DNA of 64,000 nt from Melieria omissa (taxonomy: Eukaryota > Arthropoda > Insecta > Diptera > Ulidiidae). Both the position numbers and the translations under genes were made by a program. Below, in pieces: positions 10,598 to 20,931 of the stretch. Where the stretch lies: positions 62,495,900-62,559,899 of the forward strand of contig OZ020268.1 in assembly GCA_963971225.1 (NCBI GenBank), written 5' to 3'. Every line of letters starts with the position of its first letter. Position 1 is the stretch's first letter. A model generated the notes under the pieces. The model saw only the letters and a list, made by a program, of their open reading frames with translations, ran no database searches and was not told the origin of the DNA.

Positions 10598-11391
10598 TGA
10601 GGTAAATATTTAACCGTCTATATATGGAGTGAATTTTATGGAGCTAACTACGGCGAAAGGCGTTAATAAAGTGGTAATAAGCATCATATTAACACTAGAA
10701 TGCCTAAGGGAGTAAAAAAATCCATTCAGGTTTTTTATTATTTTCTTGAATGGCTTTTTGAATGAAAATTATTCTGATGTGTATTATTATGGTTGATAGA
10801 TTTAATAAAAAAAATTAAAAAATATTTAAAAAAAATGTGGACTCTATTTTGCTCCCTAAAAAAAATTGTAAAATGTTCATATAAAAAAATTATTGGTAGT
10901 GAAAGGGTTAAAATAAAGTAACGGAGGTGAATATTTAGCTGTCTAACATATATATAGTGAATTTTATGGAGCTCAATGCGACGAAAAAGGTTAATACTAG
11001 AATGCTCAAGGGAATTAAAATTACTCCATTGAAATTTTTTATTATTTTCTTGGATGGCTTTTGAAAGGAAATTAATATAATTTTTACTGTTATGGTAGAT
11101 AGATTTAATACAAAAACTGAAAACATATTTTAAACAAATTTTACCTTATTTTGTAAAATAATTTCTCATATGGGTATTAACACTAGAAGGCCTAATAGAG
11201 TAAAAAATACTCCACTGAGATTGTTTATTTTCTTGAATAGCTTTTTAAAGGAACATTCTTCTACTTTTTTTTTACTATTTTTACTATTATGGTCGATAGA
11301 TTAGCAGAAAAACTGAAAACAAATTTTAAAAATGCTGCCCCTGTTTTGTAAAATAATCTCTCTCATGGGTATTTAGCCTTTGAAGAATACA
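10598..11391. repeat. Degenerate tandem repeats, unit 2
   Basis: Second copy of the region at 4857-5650, nearly identical. Confidence 0.45.
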
Positions 11392-12064
11392 CTTATTTTT
11401 ATCAATCATTGGGAACACTCTGGGTCAGTAAGACCACCTATAATTCCACAACTATTACAACTTTTGCCTTGAAAACAATTTTGCGGTGTACTTTGAACAT
11501 TGTTTTAATAATTTTTTTAAATTTCAAATATCTATGAAGCTTGTAACATAAACCACTCGGGGAAAGAGCAGGTCTTAGAACAGCTTTTGTCTTTTAAAGT
11601 AGTACGGGTCTGCATGGGGCACAATAGATAATTTCTTGTCTTAGTGCAATATCCCCATTTTTAAACCAATCAATGGGTCTGCATCAGTGTGTTCCCTAAA
11701 AGTTAAGTAAGATGGAATTTGGCCGGGCATTACAGTGTTAATTTATCTGAGACAAGACTAGTTTTTTTCATAGTTGTATTTAATATAACTGAGTTTGCTT
11801 CAATTAGCAAACAGTTTGAAAGTTTGATTATTTTCTGCCATTTTGATGGATGGATTATGTGACCTGAAGCGGCTTGGAATTTCTGCCCAGCGAATCTAAT
11901 TATTTTATTTCTATTTTTAACAAAAAACACCCGCATTCTATAATTAAATTTTAGTAATTTATTTGACACATAAATAATTGATTACACACGTTAAACTAAG
12001 CCACACAATCGTATTTACAATTAGTCTAAGCACACTTGAAGTTTTGCATCGGTTAGCATTAAAC

Positions 12065-13367
12065 TTAGAGGTAAATTTTTCTGCCATCGGGCGTTACATA
12101 GTAAGTGGTAACGCCCTGAGAATTGTTCACGTAAATATTCTGATCGTCCTCATGTCTGGGCGCCGGTGCGCGCGTAGATCGCTGCTGCGACTGATAGCGG
12201 TTACCATAGCGGTTATTGCTAACGTAGTTCGAATTGGGATAATTGTAATTGGCATTCGCTCCCCCACCACTGCCCGCATCATCGCTGGCGTAAGGTGGTC
12301 GATTGTGGTAGCGATTCGAACCACCACCACTGCCGCTATAAACATTCGTGTGACTGTTGTAGTTGTGCTGTGTCGCACTTGACGACTGACTGCTGTAGAT
12401 CGCATTGTAGTTGTGATTGCTGTAGATCTTGACGCCGCCATTGTGGTCATTAGTCGCTACTGGTCGGCGCTTGTTGTTGGCCAGCACAAAGCGATCGCGT
12501 TCGTCGTCGCGACTGCGCACATAGTCCGCATAGGTGTCCGCATAGGCCACCTCGGGACGGTTCACAATTCGGCCTTTGCGAATGTGCTTCTCGTAGTGAT
12601 CGGGAAAAAACACAAGTCCATTCACATCGTTAGCTGCGGCCCCAAAATGCGTCTGCGAATCCACATTAGCATCGTTGGGCTCCTTGAAGATCACCGCTTT
12701 GCCACGTCGCGTATCCTTTGCATTGTCATCCACAAAATTTACACGATTTGGCGTGGGCAGCACTTCACTCTCGTCCTTGAACTGCACGCGCTTGCCACGC
12801 CTTGTATGGGCTGCCATACTCTCCGTCACATATTGACGCTCCTCGTTGGCGCTGGGAAACTTTAGCTTTCGTTGCGTCTCGGCGCGATTGAAGTGTTCGA
12901 TGACAGTGCGCAGGTACTTGTCGCTGTTGTCCGTTGCGCGCTCATTGTCATTGTCGGCCGGAAAGAACTTGAGCGCCGTCACCTGCTTGTGCAGCACGCG
13001 CCCGTCCACATCGCTCAGCTGTACATTGTTGTTGTCGCTGTTGTCGCTCTCCTCATCGTCCTCAAAATCCAACCCGCTCTGTGTGTCCTCGTCATCTTCC
13101 TCGTCATGAAAATCCTCCGATTCTGCATAGTCGCGCATCTTGTTTATCATTTCCTGCGTAACGGACGAACTGCGACGACGTCGGCGTCTGCGGCGTTGGT
13201 ACTCCACGCCGCCCAGATATTCGGACAGCACATTGGTGAAGAAGTTGCCAATGCCGTTGGTGATGTCGAAACTGGCCACAGTGGGCGGCGGTTTGGGACG
13301 CGGCGTGGTGGTGCTTTGTGGCGCATTTCCGGTTAGCGCAAAAACAAAAAGGTGCCCACAACCGAAC
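12065..13367 (-). CDS. Terminal coding exon, copy 3
   Basis: Its translation is identical to copies 1 and 2. The acceptor, poly(A) signal and junction are the same. Identity of three neighbouring copies points to recent amplification or homogenisation, and this alone is not evidence of selection on the protein. Confidence 0.6.
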
Positions 13368-13376
13368 CTATTCCCC

Positions 13377-13672
13377 TACTATTAGGCAATCATGAACAGA
13401 TCGATGCGCAAGAGTGACATTAAATGGCTGCCTACTGCAAAATCGATAAAATGCTTGTAAAATATGATGATTCTAGGTTTATAGAAAAAATAATAACCTT
13501 AAAACCTAGCTGGAGTTTTGAGCTTTCATAAATGGGGTCAATCTTCTCGCTATCTCAAATAATGCAGGAGAATTTCGTTGTGGAAAAGTGATATCGACCA
13601 CATGATACATCTATATTAGGGGTGCCCCAATACATGTAAGTTGCCCAAAAACATGCAAACAAATTATTTAAT
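13377..13672 (+). repeat. Partial satellite monomer, unit 3
   Basis: Same fragment as at 1901-2196, between the exon and the hAT element. Confidence 0.9.
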
Positions 13673-14392
13673 TAAAGTCCGACCGATTAATCGGCATCGG
13701 CTAGTATCGGCCAATAAAATTGGTATCGGCATCGGCTAGTATCGGCATCGGCCAAAAAAAAAAAAGAATCGGCATCGGCATCGGCTTCGGCCTTTTTTGG
13801 CCGATGCCACATCGGCTTTTTTTGGCCGATGCCACATCGGTTTTTTTGGTCGATTTTACGATTTTCGATTTTTTAATACGATTTTATTTGCAGCTGAATC
13901 GCACTGTCTTCCTTTTTCATATCTCGCTTTGTATATTTATTACATTTTTATTATACGTTACAAACCAGTGTTGCCTGATTAGGGGGTTTCTCCTTAGATT
14001 TGTTTGGATTTTATGACAAATACTTAAGGGGACAATATTTTTCAGATATTTTTAATCTATTTTTGCTACATCAACACCTTGTTCAGCTATATTGGCTATT
14101 GGGTCTTTTGTTAATTGCTTGTGCCAAATAGAATGAGCAATTTTCATAAGATATTAATTTTGAATTCTGAATTTCCTTGTAATTTTATTTAGTTTTTAGT
14201 TGTTTATTTTCTCGTTTTCGTTTGTTAATTTGTGATAAATGTGATGAAATGTATTATATATGTAATAGTTCCTTTTGTTGTTTTATAAAATAAGCTGTGT
14301 TTTTGATTGAATTCATTCGTGTTTTTTTTTCTATGGAATCGGCATCGGCATCGGCCGATTTTCGGAATTTTGACCGATGCCGATTAATCGGA
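13673..14392. mobile_element. Non-autonomous hAT element, right end truncated, unit 3
   Basis: Same truncated element as in units 1 and 2, with one hexamer fewer in the outer left block. Confidence 0.75.
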
Positions 14393-15635
14393 CACTCGTC
14401 CACTTAACTTCCCCAGAGTGAGGTAAAATGTGTATTTTTCGGACATTGCAACTGGGCGTTGAAGTGAATTGAACAATTCATTTTCAGTACAGTGAAAAAT
14501 GAAAGCAACAACAACAACAATCCCAATGCTTAGCTGTAACGGCAACCAAACGCAGCAGCAATAAAGTGCAAACAACAAAAGTAACAAACAACAACAAGAA
14601 AATAGTAGAACATGGCGCTTGAATTGTTGACCGAAAGTATTAACAACAACAACAACAACAAAAAGCGAGTTGTTGTAACGCCATAACTGCTGACTGCATT
14701 TAAATTGGTGCTGCTGTTGTGGTTTTTGTTGCTGTAAATTGTTGTTTGCACAGTTAGCTGCGTGCGCAAGCAAATGAAAATCAGCAGCAGCTACAACAAC
14801 AACAAGCACAATTACAAGAAATACAAATTGAATGTGCAACATGTCCAGCAAAAATTGCAACTGACAAATGCCACCAACTCGTCTGGTTTGTTGCCTTTTG
14901 GTTCTCCCTTTTGCCAACGCGTTCATTTGGGACGCGATTGCAATTGCAAATTGCTGCTTTCATTGCTGTTGCTGAACGAAATTGTTGTCTAGTATTTGTT
15001 GTCGCTGCAAAGTCCCCAAATTCAGTTACTTTGCTTTTTTGCTTCATATTTTGTTACATTTTTTGTAATTTATTTTTGATAATTTTTGATGTGACTGTGC
15101 AAAAAGTTAAGTGAGTCAAGACTTAACTTTTTTCTTTTTAGAAGCATTGCACATTGTTATGATTTTGTTATCTGCAATTGCTACAATTTCATTTTCATCT
15201 ATGACATTTGCTTTTCTTCATACGCGAGATGCATTTCAATTTGCTTTCAGTTCGAGCATTTATTTTTTTACGCTGTGCTTACTTCAGTCCATACTCGAAC
15301 ATTTTGTTGAAATTTTCTTTTTATCATTTTAATTTTTCATTGTTGTCATAAGCATTCTCTTGCTTTCATGCTTTTATTGTATTTTATTTATATTTTATTT
15401 AAGTTTAAATCATATTAATTGTTAATAAATGTTAAATTAAATCTTAAAATTTATAGTAACAAATATTTACTGTTTTATTTTTTGATGCAAGGAGAGTTTT
15501 GGAGTGGTTTGTTGAATGTGCTGAGTGTTTATTTAAAATTTTTGTAAAAATTTTTACATCTTTTGCAAAGCTGAGAGGCTTTCGATTACTTCTAGCTGAG
15601 TGATCTTATTAGGAGTTGTTTAGAATAAGTATTAT
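14393..15635. other. CAA/CAG-rich non-coding stretch, unit 3
   Basis: Third copy, one AAC triplet shorter (near 14642), as expected of microsatellite slippage. Confidence 0.5.
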
Positions 15636-15943
15636 TGTAGCGGAACCTCGGCAACCCTGGCGTCCGAGTCAACTGTTGGCAACTCTGGGCAGAATGCAGC
15701 CCCAACCGAAAGGAAGCAGGAACATGTGAAAACCGATCAGACGTAAGTACAAAGTGGAAACAACAAGTCGTGTGGGTTCGTCGTCACAAGTCATACGATC
15801 ATAAAAATCGTGTTCCGTTATACTTACCGTTTAAATAGTCAGTACATTTTCATTTGCCGCATTTATGTTAAAATCAAATAAACTGTCTTTGAAAAATATT
15901 ACTGTCGCAGAATGTTCATTTCCTTTTAAACGCCGCCTTTACA
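15636..15943 (+). mobile_element. Solo LTR, unit 3
   Basis: Third copy of the 308-bp LTR-like block, with the same flanks. Confidence 0.6.
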
Positions 15944-16118
15944 GTTATAACTTAAATGCTTATTTGTAAATCATTCATAAATCTACAAGTCAGTGCCTAA
16001 AGTTTGACCAGCTTTTACGACACGCTATGCATCAAAGCAAAATGCGAAAAGTGTTGCCTACCTTTAGACAGTAAAGTTACAAACCAGCCAGTGAAATTCT
16101 TCACAAACTGGGTGAGTC

Positions 16119-16254
16119 AGTCAGTTTAGTTTGTGGTTGCCGCGCCACATTTGCAAGCAAAAGTGATCGAGTGATCGAACTATGTATAAAATTAAGTGTG
16201 AATAGTATTAACTGTGCTACCACTGATGAGTCCCATTCGACCTGTTTTGACTAG
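16119..16254 (+). promoter_or_regulatory. Candidate promoter and first exon, unit 3
   Basis: Same motifs as at 4646-4781. Confidence 0.3.
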
Positions 16255-16329
16255 GTAAGTCAAATTTTCTTTAGAAGAAAAAAGAAAAGGCACTGCAACA
16301 TTTTGCAAATCTAAGTTTAGGTAGGTTAC

Positions 16330-17123
16330 TGAGGTAAATATTTAACCGTCTATATATGGAGTGAATTTTATGGAGCTAACTACGGCGAAAGGCGTTAATA
16401 AAGTGGTAATAAGCATCATATTAACACTAGAATGCCTAAGGGAGTAAAAAAATCCATTCAGGTTTTTTATTATTTTCTTGAATGGCTTTTTGAATGAAAA
16501 TTATTCTGATGTGTATTATTATGGTTGATAGATTTAATAAAAAAAATTAAAAAATATTTAAAAAAAATGTGGACTCTATTTTGCTCCCTAAAAAAAATTG
16601 TAAAATGTTCATATAAAAAAATTATTGGTAGTGAAAGGGTTAAAATAAAGTAACGGAGGTGAATATTTAGCTGTCTAACATATATATAGTGAATTTTATG
16701 GAGCTCAATGCGACGAAAAAGGTTAATACTAGAATGCTCAAGGGAATTAAAATTACTCCATTGAAATTTTTTATTATTTTCTTGGATGGCTTTTGAAAGG
16801 AAATTAATATAATTTTTACTGTTATGGTAGATAGATTTAATACAAAAACTGAAAACATATTTTAAACAAATTTTACCTTATTTTGTAAAATAATTTCTCA
16901 TATGGGTATTAACACTAGAAGGCCTAATAGAGTAAAAAATACTCCACTGAGATTGTTTATTTTCTTGAATAGCTTTTTAAAGGAACATTCTTCTACTTTT
17001 TTTTTACTATTTTTACTATTATGGTCGATAGATTAGCAGAAAAACTGAAAACAAATTTTAAAAATGCTGCCCCTGTTTTGTAAAATAATCTCTCTCATGG
17101 GTATTTAGCCTTTGAAGAATACA
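16330..17123. repeat. Degenerate tandem repeats, unit 3
   Basis: Third copy of the region at 4857-5650, nearly identical. Confidence 0.45.
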
Positions 17124-17796
17124 CTTATTTTTATCAATCATTGGGAACACTCTGGGTCAGTAAGACCACCTATAATTCCACAACTATTACAACTTTTGCC
17201 TTGAAAACAATTTTGCGGTGTACTTTGAACATTGTTTTAATAATTTTTTTAAATTTCAAATATCTATGAAGCTTGTAACATAAACCACTCGGGGAAAGAG
17301 CAGGTCTTAGAACAGCTTTTGTCTTTTAAAGTAGTACGGGTCTGCATGGGGCACAATAGATAATTTCTTGTCTTAGTGCAATATCCCCATTTTTAAACCA
17401 ATCAATGGGTCTGCATCAGTGTGTTCCCTAAAAGTTAAGTAAGATGGAATTTGGCCGGGCATTACAGTGTTAATTTATCTGAGACAAGACTAGTTTTTTT
17501 CATAGTTGTATTTAATATAACTGAGTTTGCTTCAATTAGCAAACAGTTTGAAAGTTTGATTATTTTCTGCCATTTTGATGGATGGATTATGTGACCTGAA
17601 GCGGCTTGGAATTTCTGCCCAGCGAATCTAATTATTTTATTTCTATTTTTAACAAAAACCACCCGCATTCTATAATTAAATTTTAGTAATTTATTTGACA
17701 CATAAATAATTTATTACACACGTTAAACTAAGCCACACAATCGTATTTACAATTAGTCTAAGCACACTTGAAGTTTTGCATCGGTTAGCATTAAAC

Positions 17797-19099
17797 TTAG
17801 AGGTAAATTTTTCTGCCATCGGGCGTTACATAGTAAGTGGTAACGCCCTGAGAATTGTTCACGTAAATATTCTGATCGTCCTCATGTCTGGGCGCCGGTG
17901 CGCGCGTAGATCGCTGCTGCGACTGATAGCGGTTACCATAGCGGTTATTGCTAACGTAGTTCGAATTGGGATAATTGTAATTGGCATTCGCTCCCCCACC
18001 ACTGCCCGCATCATCGCTGGCGTAAGGTGGTCGATTGTGGTAGCGATTCGAACCACCACCACTGCCGCTATAAACATTCGTGTGACTGTTGTAGTTGTGC
18101 TGTGTCGCACTTGACGACTGACTGCTGTAGATCGCATTGTAGTTGTGATTGCTGTAGATCTTGACGCCGCCATTGTGGTCATTAGTCGCTACTGGTCGGC
18201 GCTTGTTGTTGGCCAGCACAAAGCGATCGCGTTCGTCGTCGCGACTGCGCACATAGTCCGCATAGGTGTCCGCATAGGCCACCTCGGGACGGTTCACAAT
18301 TCGGCCTTTGCGAATGTGCTTCTCGTAGTGATCGGGAAAAAACACAAGTCCATTCACATCGTTAGCTGCGGCCCCAAAATGCGTCTGCGAATCCACATTA
18401 GCATCGTTGGGCTCCTTGAAGATCACCGCTTTGCCACGTCGCGTATCCTTTGCATTGTCATCCACAAAATTTACACGATTTGGCGTGGGCAGCACTTCAC
18501 TCTCGTCCTTGAACTGCACGCGCTTGCCACGCCTTGTATGGGCTGCCATACTCTCCGTCACATATTGACGCTCCTCGTTGGCGCTGGGAAACTTTAGCTT
18601 TCGTTGCGTCTCGGCGCGATTGAAGTGTTCGATGACAGTGCGCAGGTACTTGTCGCTGTTGTCCGTTGCGCGCTCACTGTCATTGTCGGCCGGAAAGAAC
18701 TTGAGCGCCGTCACCTGCTTGTGCAGCACGCGCCCGTCCACATCGCTCAGCTGTACATTGTTGTTGTCGCTGTTGTCGCTCTCCTCATCGTCCTCAAAAT
18801 CCAACCCGCTCTGTGTGTCCTCGTCATCTTCCTCGTCATGAAAATCCTCCGATTCTGCATAGTCGCGCATCTTGTTTGTCATTTCCTGCGTAACGGACGA
18901 ACTGCGACGACGTCGGCGTCTGCGGCGTTGGTACTCCACGCCGCCCAGATATTCGGACAGCACATTGGTGAAGAAGTTGCCAATGCCGTTGGTGATGTCG
19001 AAACTGGCCACAGTGGGCGGCGGTTTGGGACACGGCGTGGTGGTGCTTTGTGGCGCATTTCCGGTTAGCGCAAAAACAAAAAGGTGCCCACAACCGAAC
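17797..19099 (-). CDS. Terminal coding exon, copy 4 (diverged edge copy)
   Basis: The frame is intact but carries three amino-acid changes against copies 1-3: I45T and N112S (numbering from the GTG) and Arg to Cys in the upstream Thr/Pro linker (G to A on the + strand near 19032). The acceptor and stop are kept. It lies at the edge of the exon array, next to the complete hAT copy. More divergence here fits weaker homogenisation at array ends. Confidence 0.6.
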
Positions 19100-19108
19100 C
19101 TATTCCCC

Positions 19109-19404
19109 TACTATTAGGCAATCATGAACAGATCGATGCGCAAGAGTGACATTAAATGGCTGCCTACTGCAAAATCGATAAAATGCTTGTAAAATATGAT
19201 GATTCTAGGTTTATAGAAAAAATATTAACCTTTAAACCTAGCTGGAGTTTTGAGCTTTCATAAATGGGGTCAATCTTCTCGCTATCTCAAATAATGCAGG
19301 AGAATTTCGTTGTGGAAAAGTGATATCGACCACATGATACATCTATATTAGGGGTGCCCCAATACATGTAAGTTGCCCAAAAACATGCAAACAAATTATT
19401 TAAT
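19109..19404 (+). repeat. Partial satellite monomer, unit 4
   Basis: Same fragment as in units 1-3 with a few substitutions (for example near 19225-19232). It leads into the complete hAT copy. Confidence 0.9.
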
Positions 19405-20182
19405 TAAAGTCCGACCGATTAATCGGCATCGGCATCGGCTAGTATCGGCCAATAAAATTGGTATCGGCATCGGCCAAAAAAAAAAAGAGTCGGCATCGGC
19501 ATCGGCTTCGGCCTTTTTTGGCCGATGCCACATCGGCTTTTTTTGGCCGATGCCACATCGGTTTTTTTGGTCGATTTTACGATTTTCGATTTTTTAATAC
19601 GATTTTATTTGCAGCTGAATCGCACTGTCTTCCTTTTTCATATCTCGCTTTGTATATTTATTACATTTTTATTATACGTTACAAACCAGTGTTGCCTGAT
19701 TAGGGGGTTTCTCCTTAGATTTGTTTGGATTTTATGACAAATACTTAAGGGGACAATATTTTTCAGATATTTTTAATCTATTTTTGCTACATCAACACCT
19801 TGTTCAGCTATATTGGCTATTGGGTCTTTTGTTAATTGCTTGTGCCAAATAGAATGAGCAATTTTCATGAGATATTAAGTTTGAATTCTGAATTTTCTTG
19901 TAATTTTATTTAGTTTTTAGTTGTTTATTTTCTCGTTTTCGTTTGTTAATTTGTGATAAATGTGATGAAATGTATTATATATGTAATAGTTCCTTTTGTT
20001 GTTTTATAAAATAAGCTGTGTTTTTGATTGAATTCATTCGTGTTTTTTTTTCTATGGAATCGGCATCGGCATCGGCCGATTTTCGGCCTTTTGACCGATT
20101 AATCGGCATCGGCTGATAATTGGCCGATGCCGATTAATCGGCATCGGCATCGGCCAAAAAATTTGGTATCGGTCGGACTCTA
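19405..20182. mobile_element. Complete non-autonomous hAT element (778 bp)
   Basis: Both ends are present: TAAAGTCCGACCGAT on the left and the complement of TAGAGTCCGACCGAT on the right. A perfect 8-bp target duplication TATTTAAT lies at 19397-19404 and 20183-20190. An 8-bp duplication and TAGNG-type ends are diagnostic of the hAT superfamily. Subterminal CATCGG arrays may be transposase binding sites, by analogy with other hAT elements. There is no coding capacity, so it would depend on a transposase elsewhere. Confidence 0.85.
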
Positions 20183-20194
20183 TATTTAATTAAT

Positions 20195-20931
20195 CTGGCA
20201 ACGCCACTCGTGTTACTGTGCGCAAATTTTCGGTGCTGTGATAAAAAATCTAAATAAGTGATCTTTAATCGTTCTAGACGTGGTTGTTTTTTCTCTACGT
20301 CCGGGACTTTTTATAAATTTCGGTTGTGCGTTCGCGGGTGAAGTGGGTTCCTGCTGCTTTGTTGGATTTTGCTTCGTGGGACGCCAACCTCTGTGCCGCG
20401 GTAGCTGGCGCTGCAGGGAAGGAGTTGCCGCCATAAGGTAAGTCTGCGAAGGTCCGGTGGTTGCGACGCAACACACAGCGAGACACTGCAGCCAGCTCCA
20501 GAGTTTTCCCGACGGCGCTGGACACGCAAATACGCGGAGCTGCTGGGAGCTTCCCCGCAACAGGTGGACGAGCAAGTTATTCCCGCCATTTTCTGCATAT
20601 AGTTGGTGCTGGCCACCAGCGCCACCTGTGTGGTAAGCTGTGGTTGGCAGCGCCATCTAGTTGCAGTGATCAGTTTTCTGTTCTGTGATTTTCATAAACA
20701 GCGATGCCACCCAGTTTGGATTTGCAAAACAATCTTTATATAATCCCGTCTTTTACTTTTTATTTCGCATTTTAACTTTTTTGCAGGTTTCTTTTATGAA
20801 TCCTAAAAGGAGTATTCTAGACGTGCGGTCTAAAAGCGCTTCTCATGGACGTACGATTCCTCCCCAAAACCCGGGTGTAACAACCCTTCCGAAACCGGAC
20901 ATGCGGTCCAAAAACGCAACTTTAGAGCCTG
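20195..20931 (+). other. Captured 5' gene or retroelement fragment, copy 1
   Basis: A 737-bp GC-richer segment starts CTGGCAACGCC, just after the hAT target duplication, and ends GAGCCTG against satellite. It has a donor G|GTAAGT at 20437/20438 and a polypyrimidine TTTTTTGCAG|G acceptor ending at 20786. An ATG at 20796 follows, whose product begins MNPKRSILDVRSKSA and runs into satellite to a stop at 20942 (48 aa). It looks like a promoter, an untranslated exon, an intron and the first codons of a gene or retroelement ORF cut off by the satellite. No inverted repeats are seen at its ends. This copy lacks one CCT triplet (one Pro) present in the other two. Not identified. The long minus-strand ORFs over it look like shadows. 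Confidence 0.5.

Larger units (their letters stand above)
5736..11476. repeat. 5.7-kb tandem unit, copy 2
   Basis: Second copy, 5741 bp, in direct orientation and almost identical to copy 1. Differences noticed are a T for G near 6239 (shared with copy 4, not with copies 1 and 3) and one extra hexamer in the hAT element. The exon encodes the same protein as copies 1 and 3. Confidence 0.95.
11477..17208. repeat. 5.7-kb tandem unit, copy 3
   Basis: Third copy, 5732 bp. It lacks one hexamer in the outer hAT block (near 13690) and one AAC triplet in the microsatellite near 14642. Otherwise it is nearly identical to copies 1 and 2. Confidence 0.95.
17209..20090. repeat. 5.7-kb tandem unit, copy 4 (partial, array edge)
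   Basis: Fourth copy. It follows the others from the gene 3' flank through the exon, the satellite piece and most of the hAT element, then departs near 20085. There the hAT element continues to its complete right end instead of jumping to the CAA-rich DNA. It has more substitutions than copies 1-3, as expected for the last unit of an array. It joins the exon array to the satellite array. Confidence 0.9.

Noticed and set aside
20213..20656. 147-codon minus-strand ORF over the captured fragment (also at 28551 and 38572)
   Set aside because: It is antisense to the splice signals and ATG of the + strand structure and has no domain; identity of copies is due to duplication.
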